A stretch of DNA of 48,367 nucleotides, taken from contig QKAF01000086.1 in assembly GCA_003246455.1 (NCBI GenBank), positions 1 to 48,367 of the forward strand, given 5' to 3'. The stretch is from Bacteroidota bacterium (GTDB lineage: Bacteria > Bacteroidota > Ignavibacteria > SZUA-365). Positions 12,201 to 20,903 of the stretch are shown in pieces. Below the pieces are notes generated by a model. It was not told the origin of the DNA. It searched no databases and was given only the letters and a program-made list of their open reading frames with translations. Each line of letters opens with the position of its first letter. The stretch's first letter is position 1. The translations under genes and the position numbers were made by a program.

Positions 12201-15200
12201 ATGTGATACCATGCACCGCCGCCGAACCCGTATATGCCGAGGCCGGTGAAGATCGGGATGCCCGTCCCCATCTTCGCCATACCGTCGAAGTACCAGTAGC
12301 GGTAGCGCTGACCGCCGTTCTTGTACGTGGTGCTGCCGAACTGGACCGTGGCGCTGACCTCGACGACAGGACGGAACGCGACCATGAGCGCCCCGCGGAA
12401 ACCGTCGCCGAATTTCTCGTCGCCGTTGTAGAGTTCCACCGAGCCCTTGATTTCACAGGCGGCGACGCTCGCGTCGATTTCGATGGAATTGAGCTCGGGT
12501 TTGTCGATCTCCCAGTGCTGCTTGCCGTTCTGCGGCGTCATCTTCGCCCATATGGTGAAACTCGTCGCACCGGAGATGGCCGACTGGCCGTTGCCGTCGA
12601 GCCCGACACGGAACCCGAGCATGAGGCCCACACGGTCATCGCCGTCGAACTTCAACCCGATGCCGTCTCCCAGATCGATGGAAACCGGGAAGCCGGCGAA
12701 GCTCTTTTCCTCGCTGGCGAATTTGAAGTACTCGGCGGTCAGGTACGGCTTCTTGTTCCGGATGGTCAGATCCTTGAACTCCACGTCAGGAATCTTGACG
12801 GCGACGTTTTTCATCTCGGGGAACGACTTGTCGATTTCCAGTTCGCCGCTGAGTATGGCGGCGACGGTGACATCGTTCTGCTGCGTTTCGACCTGGATGC
12901 CCGACCCCGCGGAAAGCGTCAGCGTCGCTCCCCACATCGGCACTTCGATATCGCCGAGCGTCTCGACCTCGAATTCGGTATGCAGCCCCTGGTTGCTGTT
13001 GCTCAGCAGGCAGGTGTAGCCCAGGCCGGTATTCGCGACCGGCAGCTGAATGCTGCCCTGGAATTCACCCATGACCAGTGAATTGTTCACCATGCTGAAG
13101 GAGAACTCGTCCATCGAGAAGCCCCAGCCGCCAAGATTGCCTTCCCCGATGGAGAACACCGGCTGGACACTCACCGTCCCGGTGAAGCCCGTCTTGTTGA
13201 TCAGCGCGTTGCTCATGCTGATGGTGACCGGTTCGTTGCCCTTCTTGAGGTAATCCGGGAGCGTCAGCGTAATGTTCTTGAAATAGAAACCGCGCCAGTC
13301 CAGGCTCTGCGTTCCCTGGTAGCCCTGGGGATAGACGATGTTCTGCGGGTTCCGCAGATCGGAGAAATCGAGCACCACTTCATCGAAGTCCATGCGGAGC
13401 CCTCGCATGCCTGCGATCACGAACGGTTCCATTTCGATCTCGCCGAGAAGGTCGCCCCAGGCGGTACCGTTGAACACGAATGACGCGGTGACCGGGCCCT
13501 GTCCTTCCGCTTTCTCGATGAGACCGCCTTCGAATGTGAAGCCGCCTTCGATCTGCAGCTCCTGGAAACCTTCACAGTTCCATGCGACGTACGTTCCGCC
13601 ATTCTGTCCGCCGGCGGCCTTGATCGTGCAGTCGATGTTCGGCCCCCAGTCGAACGTGTAATCGTTCCCGAGCATCGTGAGCTTCTGCAGTCCTTCGATG
13701 CTGAGTCCGGTCGGATGGAAGCAGACGTTTTTCTGCCCGAACGCAAGGATCTGATTGTTCGCCTCCGGGATCGGCATGTCGAAAAATGCATTGAGCCGCG
13801 CACCGTCCGGCGCGAATTCCACCGCGACGATGTTGACGAGCTGAATTTCGCTCGAGAGCAGCTTGCTCCAGCTGAAGGGCAGTCCCTGCACATTCGCATC
13901 GACGAAATTCTCGATGTACTTCTGGCCGTTCTGCACGTAGTCCGACACCTGTTTGACGTAATCGCCGGTGATCTGATCGAGGTTGTTCGTGAAATCCTTC
14001 AGCTTCTGATTGATCTGGGCACCGGGATCGTACGCGCCGATCACCTTCCCAGAAAACACCTTGTTTTCGGCATTGACCTGAAGGTTCTGGAACGTAGCGC
14101 GAAGCCGCGTATGGAAGACGGGTGCGTCGACGACGCCTTCACCGCTGAGACTCCCTGCCGCGGTATTGGACAGGGCGGTGATCTCCATGATGAAGTAGCC
14201 GATCTGGATCTCGTCCCCGACCTTGTACGACTTGTTGGCGGCCGGACCGGTCGCCAGCGGCTGCGGCGCGCAGTTGAGCACCGCGCAGTCGTCGGCGTAC
14301 ATCTCCTCGATGTCGACTTCTTCCTCCTCCTCTTCTTGTCCGCCTCCGCCTTCCTGCCAGAGGAATGAACAGGCGACGGAATGCCCGTTATTCTGGAACA
14401 GAAGCGAGGGCGAACCCTGGCGGCTTCGGGCGGTCACGCGCCAGGCGTACTTCCTTCCCGCTTCAAGCAGCGGCGCGCCGGGTCCGTAAAGAAAGGAGTT
14501 GGTCTGCGTCACCGCGGTGAAAAACGGGGGATCGGTGGCCGCAAGCACGGCCTGATTCGGATCCGCGTCCTGCGGATTCATTTCCACCATGGTGATCACG
14601 TACTCGATATGCTGCGGCGGGGCCCCGGCGGGAATGGTCCAGCTGAGCACGAGATTCTGCGGGTTCACCGCCTGCGCGTTCCCATTGCACGTCGGCTGGA
14701 GAATTTCCGGAACCTCGAAATGCGTGATGCTGAAGTACGCGCAGCCCATCGGGGCGGGCATGGAAAGCGCGGTGCCGTTTGCGTAGTCCACCGCCTGCAC
14801 ACAGAAACTGTAGTCGCCTTCCGGAAGCCCGTTCCCCTGCACCACTTCCGCTTTCGAAATCCCCTGGAACTGCAGGACGTCGGGATTGAGATAATCCGCC
14901 AGGGCATTGCCCATCAGGGCGACGCTCTGATTCGGGGCGATCTGAATCGGCTGCGGCGGCTGATAATTCTGCGGAATGGTGATCGTGATGTTGTTGCCTC
15001 CCTCGATACGGCCGATCAGGCGAACGTTCTGCGGCACGCCGGTCGTATTCGTGAGATTGATCACCACCTTGTTTTCCACCGAGACGTAGTCCGACAGATA
15101 GGGCGAGTACGGCGGCAGGACCTGCGTAGTCACCAGGATGGTATTTTGCGCTGCAAGGGGCGCCGCGGAGAAAAGCAGCAGGAGCAGGACGCGCGCGCCG

Positions 15201-15229
15201 GCGATGGAAAGCTCAGAATGTATACGCAT
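9278..15229 (-). CDS. Giant secreted beta-rich protein with TANFOR-like N-terminal domain
   Basis: A 1983-residue protein with signal peptide (AGARVLLLLLFSAAPLAAQ). Residues ~30-175 match by eye the TANFOR-type domain of Bacteroidota giants (VLPPYSPYLSDYVS, ITIPQNYQPPQPIQIAP, LPEGDYSFCVQAVDY, GCAYFSI). A module with paired Cys follows (PTCNG...LVLSWTIPAG), then an acidic run of about a dozen residues (~299-309). The long middle and C-terminal regions are beta-rich, with little resemblance to any enzyme. No T9SS sorting tail is seen; it ends KTIIFKP. The start at 15229 is chosen because it places the signal peptide at the N-terminus; an ATG at 15271 would add 14 residues. It overlaps the upstream barrel gene by 17 bp and the downstream Fn3 gene by 4 bp, indicating coordinated synthesis of a three-part surface complex. 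Function unknown. Confidence 0.75.
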   Translation of the reverse strand: MRIHSELSIAGARVLLLLLFSAAPLAAQNTILVTTQVLPPYSPYLSDYVSVENKVVINLTNTTGVPQNVRLIGRIEGGNNITITIPQNYQPPQPIQIAPNQSVALMGNALADYLNPDVLQFQGISKAEVVQGNGLPEGDYSFCVQAVDYANGTALSMPAPMGCAYFSITHFEVPEILQPTCNGNAQAVNPQNLVLSWTIPAGAPPQHIEYVITMVEMNPQDADPNQAVLAATDPPFFTAVTQTNSFLYGPGAPLLEAGRKYAWRVTARSRQGSPSLLFQNNGHSVACSFLWQEGGGGQEEEEEEVDIEEMYADDCAVLNCAPQPLATGPAANKSYKVGDEIQIGYFIMEITALSNTAAGSLSGEGVVDAPVFHTRLRATFQNLQVNAENKVFSGKVIGAYDPGAQINQKLKDFTNNLDQITGDYVKQVSDYVQNGQKYIENFVDANVQGLPFSWSKLLSSEIQLVNIVAVEFAPDGARLNAFFDMPIPEANNQILAFGQKNVCFHPTGLSIEGLQKLTMLGNDYTFDWGPNIDCTIKAAGGQNGGTYVAWNCEGFQELQIEGGFTFEGGLIEKAEGQGPVTASFVFNGTAWGDLLGEIEMEPFVIAGMRGLRMDFDEVVLDFSDLRNPQNIVYPQGYQGTQSLDWRGFYFKNITLTLPDYLKKGNEPVTISMSNALINKTGFTGTVSVQPVFSIGEGNLGGWGFSMDEFSFSMVNNSLVMGEFQGSIQLPVANTGLGYTCLLSNSNQGLHTEFEVETLGDIEVPMWGATLTLSAGSGIQVETQQNDVTVAAILSGELEIDKSFPEMKNVAVKIPDVEFKDLTIRNKKPYLTAEYFKFASEEKSFAGFPVSIDLGDGIGLKFDGDDRVGLMLGFRVGLDGNGQSAISGATSFTIWAKMTPQNGKQHWEIDKPELNSIEIDASVAACEIKGSVELYNGDEKFGDGFRGALMVAFRPVVEVSATVQFGSTTYKNGGQRYRYWYFDGMAKMGTGIPIFTGLGIYGFGGGAWYHMSAVNDAPTAASLEGDPNSVDGFELDAPGATSSGVVYEPRPDIAFGMKATIVLGTMPTPKAFNGDITLMIEFFEGGGLKKIGFIGNGYFVQTLDPKNRPGDDAVIVATANFLYDNEFKRFDGLISMAFNVKAGNTDLITGGGDAAFHVSKDKWFIKFGTPDNPLQLNVLDLLSIKTYLMAGKNSLGPMPDLPTSPVNYAAYLPSFNDQNPRSPATENGTGFAMGQQLSIDTGELKFLIFYAQLVIDFGFDVSILQTNAYCEEVGGKMGFNGWYATGQVYTSIIAGVGIDINLWFIQKKIVILEVGLIAALKAGLPKPTWMMGEVAGYYNVFDGLLTGHINFKFRTGTYCNPNEGDPFEGLKVISEIIPTGSEVDCFAFPEVAFNLPVGQDKVISVEVLDENQEAKTVSFRFDIKKFEVRKVQGNAKVAGDWSKFNESLSAQFEAEEMFDELTNYRIDVQVHGDRKVNGQWVRIKECANCNNDHVETETVNFTTGKAPENFRNDLITVTLPGRMQRYYPKSTSSQGSIEFKQYPSNIPNLTPNDPAYEYKYVARFQEIKSGSEVAGETPIQWQNSGGFKGVKFGIPPLKTETIYIVQVVRKRMPKSLQQGNMQLNYNSNQGGSNFEQKKVSQNLGSGQSIDVRRSRFNAIRLADNEFMVYQLAFKTSKYSTYQSKMNAYLGNLTAMKRRSNNQDDLAYNSLEITYEGEEAFDSYDLEEYTWNKGSITQYVEPHFHAEARNAGTGPSSQTYWNRLYNDYYRYGLNNDYIRNTYIASEMMGNGPNPRTVREYPSTNAYRPGSRLTHGTRLSEVRFPADATDLRYQGTGPSSKLTNQEINAVFWKDYVPQSQGGGAKYVSAKTVKVGNVNPGLNAGLNIKAAEWHKLVLRYDIPAVLMRDRDLVITELLYRYYGSSLRNTPEFWHFMSNNCPPDLADDYGVNNYSYWTMRFNDNQRLYVKYYYPGVGVAPEKTIIFKP

Positions 15230-16910
15230 AGCCAAGTACCAGTGTGATTTCTGAAAATCTGTCTTTTGCATAATATCCAGCCGTCGATTGCACGAATGAC
15301 GCCTGAGCGGAGAAGCTGTGGCGACGCAGCAGCGCGTAGCTTGCGCCGGCAGTCGCGGTCAGGGTATTCCCCGCGTTATGGAAGGAGTATCCGCTTCCCG
15401 CGGTCAGGCGCAGCGCCTGTTCGAGCAGGGATTTACTTGCCGAAAGGGAGACGCCGCTGTTGCGGTATACGCCGCCCGCATTGTCGAGACGCGTGGTATT
15501 TCCTCCGGCGGTCAGCGAAAACTGCTGCTTGCTGAGCGCGAGGGTATAGCTGAGGTTGAGATTCATCGTGCTGTATTCGGCATAGCGGGAGGTGAACGGA
15601 TTGTTGTCGTTCATCTGCTGATACATGATGCCGAGAAGGAATGAATGCGATGCAGGGCCGCTGGTGAATGAATAGCGCGGCATAACGCTCAGCATCGGAT
15701 TGCTCTGATCGAGCTGTGTCGTGTCGTTGAGCCGCGCGTACCCGTCGGACTGCGATGTCAGCACGTCGGTGTACTGTATATCGATTCCCCACTGCGGCGC
15801 AGGGAGGACGCTGATCGCGACCACGGGCATGAATCTGCTCGTCGTCGCCCGTTTCTTGTTCTGCAGGTTGTCGTGACGAAAGGTGAACGTCGCGTTGACG
15901 CGGGCCGCGCCCCCGAAGAGGACGAGCCGCGGTGCGAGCGCGAAACTCTGCAGGTCGTTGGTCATGTGATACGCTCCCATGGACTGGTAATCGGGATCAA
16001 TCCGGTTATAGGTGCCGGTGATTCCGAAGCGCTGCATCGTCCATGCCACGCCGGCTTTGACGGCGGTATAGAACTGGGTGGAAGTGCGCGTTTCCGAAAT
16101 TCCCTGAAAGGCATCGAGATGGCTGTTTTCCTCGCTCTCCACTGTCTGGGAGCGGACGTCGCGGGTGTAGTCGCTTGCAGCGGCGTCGAGCGAGAGGCGG
16201 AGCCCCTGGACGATCTCCGCGCTTCCGGTGAAACCGAGGACGAGATTCTCCCCGGGGAGCACCAGCGCATTTGTCGGCGGCCGGCGCAGCGAGCCCGGAT
16301 CATCTTTCGCCTTGAGGAAAATGACGTCGAAATAATCGGCGCTGTTGCCGATGCCCAGCCGTCCCGCGTATCCCGTCCGCTCGTATGCCGGGAGGGTGAA
16401 CCGCCCTGCGGCGGTATCCTCTTCCACCGCGCGCTGCAGGCGGCCGTACATCAACCCGAAGCGGAAAAGCCCCGGATTTCCTTCCAGTCCGCCCCCGAGA
16501 AACTGATGCCCCGCGAGGGTGTACGGAGAGAACGTGAGCGTCCGATATCCGAAGTGCCCGCGCATCCATTTCCATGTCGGGCTGGCGCCGAACTGGTTGA
16601 ACGGCTGCGCGAAATCTCGTTCCTGTTCGCTGTACGTGAAGCTGAACGGGAAATCCACATCGTACAGATTCACATTCACCGTCCCGTTCAACACCCAGGA
16701 GAAGGGCTCCCTTCGGTTCCGAATTTCGTTCGCCGTGTAGATGACCGCCCGCGCGGATACCGATCCGCCGACGTGCAGGGGATCGGTTTCCCCTATCGTC
16801 GACAGGTTCTGGGCATGTACGTGCATCGCGGCAGTATACACGACGACCGCTGTTACGGCGCAACGCCTGAACAGCGTACGACACAAATCTCTCAATGGAA
16901 CCTCTGGCAC
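15213..16910 (-). CDS. Outer-membrane beta-barrel protein, first gene of the TANFOR-protein operon
   Basis: A 565-residue protein with an N-terminal signal peptide (CAVTAVVVYTAAMHVHAQ). The rest alternates polar and hydrophobic residues in short strands with aromatic girdle residues (FSFTYSEQERDF, LFRFGLMYGRLQ, ATFTFRHDN, MNLNLSYTLAL) and ends in an aromatic strand, ITLVLGYAYTF. This is the signature of a barrel inserted by the BAM machinery. No plug domain or TonB box is seen, so it is not a typical TonB-dependent receptor. The start is a GTG at 16910 with AGGAGG about a dozen bases upstream; later ATGs would remove the signal peptide. Its stop overlaps the giant gene's start. It plausibly serves as the outer-membrane anchor or export partner of that protein; this is inference. 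Confidence 0.75.
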   Translation of the reverse strand: MPEVPLRDLCRTLFRRCAVTAVVVYTAAMHVHAQNLSTIGETDPLHVGGSVSARAVIYTANEIRNRREPFSWVLNGTVNVNLYDVDFPFSFTYSEQERDFAQPFNQFGASPTWKWMRGHFGYRTLTFSPYTLAGHQFLGGGLEGNPGLFRFGLMYGRLQRAVEEDTAAGRFTLPAYERTGYAGRLGIGNSADYFDVIFLKAKDDPGSLRRPPTNALVLPGENLVLGFTGSAEIVQGLRLSLDAAASDYTRDVRSQTVESEENSHLDAFQGISETRTSTQFYTAVKAGVAWTMQRFGITGTYNRIDPDYQSMGAYHMTNDLQSFALAPRLVLFGGAARVNATFTFRHDNLQNKKRATTSRFMPVVAISVLPAPQWGIDIQYTDVLTSQSDGYARLNDTTQLDQSNPMLSVMPRYSFTSGPASHSFLLGIMYQQMNDNNPFTSRYAEYSTMNLNLSYTLALSKQQFSLTAGGNTTRLDNAGGVYRNSGVSLSASKSLLEQALRLTAGSGYSFHNAGNTLTATAGASYALLRRHSFSAQASFVQSTAGYYAKDRFSEITLVLGYAYTF

Positions 16911-17079
16911 CTTATACGAAGACCCTCCTTCCTGCTTCGGTGAAGGCCATTTCGGTACACGGGACTATGTTTAATTTGGGATGTTACGTGTCGTAATTTA
17001 ATACGTTCGAAGGCGGATGTCAAGTTCCATGGAAGATTCTTTTCCGTCCCGGTCGGGACAGCGGAAGAACCTGAGGGAA

Positions 17080-18573
17080 CTATCCCTCTCCAGTGAAGCG
17101 GATCGGGAGGCGCAGGGTGAACGTGCTCCCTTCTCCCCAGGTACTCTCGACGGTGATGTTTCCGTGATAGGATTCGACGATCTGTTTTACGATCGAGAGG
17201 CCCAGCCCTGTCCCCGGAATGGCTCGCGTCTCGTCATTCTTTATCCGGTAGAACTGCCGGAACAGGAGTTCCCGGTCCTCGGGCTTCATCCCGATACCGC
17301 GGTCGCGGATCGCGATGCTGACGACGCCGTCTTCCCGCTTCGCCCGTACCGCGATACTCCCTTTCTCACGGTTGTACTTGATGGCATTGCTGACGAGGTT
17401 CGTGAGCACACGGGAAAATTCGTCACGATCGATATCGATGGTCGGCAGCGCGTCGTCGAATTCCGCCTTCCAGGCGATGCCGCGCTTTTCCATTTCGCCG
17501 TGCAGCAGTTCGCGCGTGCTCTCCACCACCTCTTCCACCCGCACGGCCGCGATTTCGCGACGCACCGTTCCGAGTTCCCGACGACTGATATTGAGCAGGT
17601 CGTTGACGAGATCGATCAGTGCCTGCAGTCTTTCGCCCGACCGCACGATCATCCTTTCATAGCTGCCGACATCGTCGCCGAGCACACGGCTGTTCATGGT
17701 CTCGAGGTAGCCGCTCACCGCGGCGACCGGCGCTTTGAGTTCATGCGCGACCATGGAAACGAACTGCGACTTCTGGGCGTCGAGCCGTTTGAGCTGCGTG
17801 ACATCCTGGATGGTGGTGACGAACCCGATGATGTCTCCGGCCGGATCCCGGACCGGCGCGGTTTTCATATTGACGAACAGTTCGAGGTTCGGCTTCATTT
17901 CCCATTCATGCGAGATCAGCTCGATGCCGTGCGGCGCCTTCTCCTGCGCCTCCCTGATCAGCGCGATGACCTCCGGGGGGAGCAGGTCACTGATCCGGTC
18001 GCCTGCCGCGATGCTGGCGGGAAATTCGAACAGCGCGCGCGTCTGCGGATTCGCGAGCACGATTTCATCCTCGAGGTTGGTCACGAACAGCGCGTCGCTG
18101 ACGGCGTTGATGATTGTGCGCAGGCGGCTCTTTTCCTGGCTGATCTCCAGCAGGCGTCGGCGCTGTTCGGCGCGCAGTTCGCGGGTCTCCAGCGTGAGCC
18201 GGCGCTTGCCCAGCGCGCGGTTGACCTCGAAGACGATCTGGTCCGGCGTGAACGGCTTCGGGATGTACGTGTAGGCGCCGTGCCGGGTCGCCTCCACGGC
18301 CGTATCGATGCCCGCGAAAGCGGTGATCATCATATACTCGGTGTCGGGATAGACTTCCTTGAGCTGGCGCAGCACGGTCAGTCCGTCGATGTCGGGCATT
18401 TTCAGATCGATCAGCGCCACGTCGAATTCCTTGGCGGCGCCTTTCTCCAGCCCCTCCGTGCCGTTTTCCGCCACGGTCACGTCGTAGCCTTCGAGGGTGA
18501 AAATCCGGCGAATCCCTTCGCGCATCCCGAGTTCGTCATCGACGACGAGCAGCTGCGGTCTGTACTCTTCCAT
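17080..18573 (-). CDS. Receiver-PAS-histidine kinase
   Basis: A 497-residue cytoplasmic signalling protein. The receiver domain (1-120) has the acidic pair D12/D13, phospho-acceptor D56 and K106 (YIPKPF). A PAS domain follows (~150-262), then the dimerisation domain with H277 (VAHELKAPVAAVSGYL) and an ATPase domain with N box (NLVSNAIKYN) and G boxes DRGIGM and GTGLGLSIV. The N-terminal receiver lets another kinase phosphorylate it and control its own kinase activity. It starts one base after the stop of the iron-sulfur sensor kinase, so the two are co-transcribed and that kinase is the obvious upstream partner. No DNA-binding regulator is encoded nearby, so the final output is elsewhere. Confidence 0.93.
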   Translation of the reverse strand: MEEYRPQLLVVDDELGMREGIRRIFTLEGYDVTVAENGTEGLEKGAAKEFDVALIDLKMPDIDGLTVLRQLKEVYPDTEYMMITAFAGIDTAVEATRHGAYTYIPKPFTPDQIVFEVNRALGKRRLTLETRELRAEQRRRLLEISQEKSRLRTIINAVSDALFVTNLEDEIVLANPQTRALFEFPASIAAGDRISDLLPPEVIALIREAQEKAPHGIELISHEWEMKPNLELFVNMKTAPVRDPAGDIIGFVTTIQDVTQLKRLDAQKSQFVSMVAHELKAPVAAVSGYLETMNSRVLGDDVGSYERMIVRSGERLQALIDLVNDLLNISRRELGTVRREIAAVRVEEVVESTRELLHGEMEKRGIAWKAEFDDALPTIDIDRDEFSRVLTNLVSNAIKYNREKGSIAVRAKREDGVVSIAIRDRGIGMKPEDRELLFRQFYRIKNDETRAIPGTGLGLSIVKQIVESYHGNITVESTWGEGSTFTLRLPIRFTGEG

Positions 18574-18574
18574 G

Positions 18575-20626
18575 TCAGCGGCCCGGATGCACGTGATGCG
18601 GATTCGGGGAAAGCGCCGCGGCGAGTTCGCGCGGCGACATCTGCGACGCAGCCGGATAGTCGCGAAGGTCCATCGGCATGGTGATGGTGAACGTCGTTCC
18701 TCTCATGACCTCGCTGCGGACGGTGATCTGCCCGTGGTGCAGCTTGACGATGCCGTAGGCAATCGGCAGACCGAGCCCGGTGCCCTTTCCGATCTGTTTG
18801 GTCGTGAAAAACGGGGTGAAGAGGCGGGAGAGGTTCTCCTTCGGGATTCCGCTTCCCGTATCGTCGAAGGCGATCACCATGTCACGCGGCGTTTTCGCCT
18901 GCCCGACGCTGATCCGCAGTCTCCCGCCGTCGGGCATCGCTTCGCAGGCGTTCATCGCGAGGTTCAGCAGTACCTGCTTCATCTGATCGACGTCGAGGTA
19001 CAGCGGCGGAAGCTGCGCATCGATGTCGCATTCGATTTCGATTTCCGAGAACTCCTCCCGCTTGCGTATCATGGCGGTAATCGGTTCGAGCAGGTCGGCC
19101 GCGGAAATCCGGTTCAGGACGAGCTTCCCCTGCCGCGCGAAATTGAGCAGGCTGCTGACGATGGTGCGGCAGCGTTCGGCTTCCTCGATGATGAAGCGGA
19201 TATCCTCCTGCGCGGGATCCATTTCCTTCAGCTGTTTGAGGAGGAGATGCGAGTACAGCACGATGGTGCCGAGGGGATTATTGATTTCATGCGCCACTCC
19301 GGCGGCCAGTTGTCCTACTGAGGCGAGTTTCTCCGTCTGAATGAGCTGGGCCTGCGCCTCGGCGAGTTCCCGATGCGAACGCTCGAGATTATCGATCGTG
19401 TACTGCAGGCACATTTCCTTTTCCGCGATGCCCCGCGCGACGGCGATCGCCAGTTCACGGCAGCTCTCATACCCGCAGGCCGCGCAGTTGATCTGATCCT
19501 CCGCTTCGTGTTTGCCCATGGTATGCAGAATGTGCTGAATCTCCCGCTCTTCCGGGATGCGCTCCTCGATATGGCGGTCTTCGTAGGCGCGCGTCAGGTC
19601 GAGGTGGCGCGACCGTTCGAGCGAGTCATGCCAGTCGGCCTGGTCGAGCGCCCGATGCCGCGATTTGACCCAGGAGATGATGCACTCCCGCCGCTCGTAG
19701 TAATTGAGCGGGCTGCTCATTCCCGGACCGTTGATGCAGCCCTCACAGAAAAGAATGTCAATCAGCTTGCTCTGCACTTTTCCCTGGGCGAGCTCGTTGA
19801 TCATGTTCAGACAGCGCTGCCGTCCTTCCACCACGATCACCCCTTCATCCATCACGTCCGAACTGATGCCCGCGCTTTTCAGGAGTCCGCCGGAGACCGG
19901 GTAGATCTGTCCGAGCGCGGCGCGCGGCGGGTCGAACTCCTCCGCCGGCTGTGCCGCCACGTCGATTCCCGCCTCCGCGAACAGCGCGGAGAGTTCGTCG
20001 AAGGTCAGGGCCGCGTCGATGACGCCGGCCACGTGTTCATCGAGAATTTCGAGCTTCTTCGCGACGCAGGGACCGATGAACGCCACCATCGCATCCTCGC
20101 CGTATTTCTCCCGCATGACCTTGCCCGCCGCGATCATGGGCGACACGATGGGCGCAAGATTCGGAATCAGCTCGGGATGGTATTTTTCTATGTATTCGAC
20201 AACCGCGGGACAGGGCGTGGTAATCACGGGATCGTCACGCTGCGCAACATGCTCCCGGTACGCTTCGCTGACGAGATCCGCCCCGAAAGCGACCTCCGCG
20301 ACGCGGGTGAATCCGAGCGTCCGCAGGGCGCCGACGATACAGAGCGGATCGACCGCCGGGAACGCCGCGGGAAACGACGGGGCGACCAGCGCCACTTTTT
20401 CGTTCGCCGTGCCGCGCGCGAGACGCTCCCGGAGCGGCGAGATGCCGTCGCGCACCGATTTGGCGTTCTGCGTGCAGACCTTCAGGCAGTTTCCGCAGCC
20501 GACGCAGCGCGCAGACAGCACGACCGCCTGGCCGTTCATGATCTGAATGGCGTTGGCCGGACATTCGCGGACACAACAGTAGCATCGCTTGCAGCGCTCG
20601 GGGACAGTCGATACGACGCAGTTCAT
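18575..20626 (-). CDS. Iron-sulfur / [FeFe]-hydrogenase-like sensor histidine kinase (HydS type)
   Basis: A 683-residue sensor. Two ferredoxin clusters come first (C12, C15, C18, C22; C41, C44, C47, C51). A domain related to the [FeFe]-hydrogenase large subunit follows (~75-310). Its three cluster loops are reduced to TTPCP (C139), GPCVAKK (C187) and FCEGC (C294, C297). The cysteine used for proton transfer in true hydrogenases is replaced by proline, and the last loop is CxxC instead of CxxxC. A further 4Fe-4S motif (C381, C384, C389, C406) leads into a kinase with H446 (GVAHEINNPLG) and GTGLGLPI. H2-producing activity is unlikely; redox or H2 sensing is inferred. The ATG at 20626 has GGAAAG upstream and matches family N-termini. 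A CRP/FNR-type palindrome lies ~125 bp upstream. Confidence 0.88.
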   Translation of the reverse strand: MNCVVSTVPERCKRCYCCVRECPANAIQIMNGQAVVLSARCVGCGNCLKVCTQNAKSVRDGISPLRERLARGTANEKVALVAPSFPAAFPAVDPLCIVGALRTLGFTRVAEVAFGADLVSEAYREHVAQRDDPVITTPCPAVVEYIEKYHPELIPNLAPIVSPMIAAGKVMREKYGEDAMVAFIGPCVAKKLEILDEHVAGVIDAALTFDELSALFAEAGIDVAAQPAEEFDPPRAALGQIYPVSGGLLKSAGISSDVMDEGVIVVEGRQRCLNMINELAQGKVQSKLIDILFCEGCINGPGMSSPLNYYERRECIISWVKSRHRALDQADWHDSLERSRHLDLTRAYEDRHIEERIPEEREIQHILHTMGKHEAEDQINCAACGYESCRELAIAVARGIAEKEMCLQYTIDNLERSHRELAEAQAQLIQTEKLASVGQLAAGVAHEINNPLGTIVLYSHLLLKQLKEMDPAQEDIRFIIEEAERCRTIVSSLLNFARQGKLVLNRISAADLLEPITAMIRKREEFSEIEIECDIDAQLPPLYLDVDQMKQVLLNLAMNACEAMPDGGRLRISVGQAKTPRDMVIAFDDTGSGIPKENLSRLFTPFFTTKQIGKGTGLGLPIAYGIVKLHHGQITVRSEVMRGTTFTITMPMDLRDYPAASQMSPRELAAALSPNPHHVHPGR

Positions 20627-20749
20627 CAGGTCTTTCCATCGCGTGAAACAGGAGGCGATCCGGGATCCGACGGCGTGGTGCCGGACGATCAGCCCCGTAT
20701 TGCAAATTCGCAAAGCGGGCACTGACATCCAATGCCATTCGGCAATATA

Positions 20750-20765
20750 TGTGAAATTTTTCACA
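20750..20765. promoter_or_regulatory. CRP/FNR-type palindrome in a divergent promoter region
   Basis: TGTGAAATTTTTCACA is a perfect inverted repeat and matches the CRP consensus TGTGA-N6-TCACA exactly. It lies 124 bp upstream of the iron-sulfur sensor kinase start and 138 bp upstream of the divergent membrane kinase start. That is the position for a shared operator bound by a CRP/FNR-family regulator. FNR itself prefers TTGAT-N4-ATCAA, so a CRP-like or Dnr-like protein fits better. The regulator gene is not in the window. Confidence 0.6.
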
Positions 20766-20903
20766 TTATTCCGGCCGGGAGACGCAGCGGGAATCCCTGC
20801 GAAATCGCGTGCGCGGATTCCGGAGAACGGCATCCCCTTGTCGTTGCAGGTTGGACATATAGTGATTATCTTCTCGATCAGGAGTCAACTCAAGCGGCAA
20901 GCA

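Noticed and set aside
10754-13081. 775-codon open frame on the plus strand
   Set aside because: It is antisense to the 1983-residue secreted protein, shows no domain, signal or ribosome site and has a Arg/Asp/His-rich composition typical of reverse-complemented GC-rich coding DNA.
7134-16910. Contractile injection system or type VI secretion cluster
   Set aside because: There is no sheath, tube, baseplate or ClpV gene; large size and surface location alone do not justify it.
18575-20626. Catalytic [FeFe]-hydrogenase
   Set aside because: The proton-relay cysteine is absent, the last cluster loop is altered, and the domain is fused to a histidine kinase; a sensor fits better.
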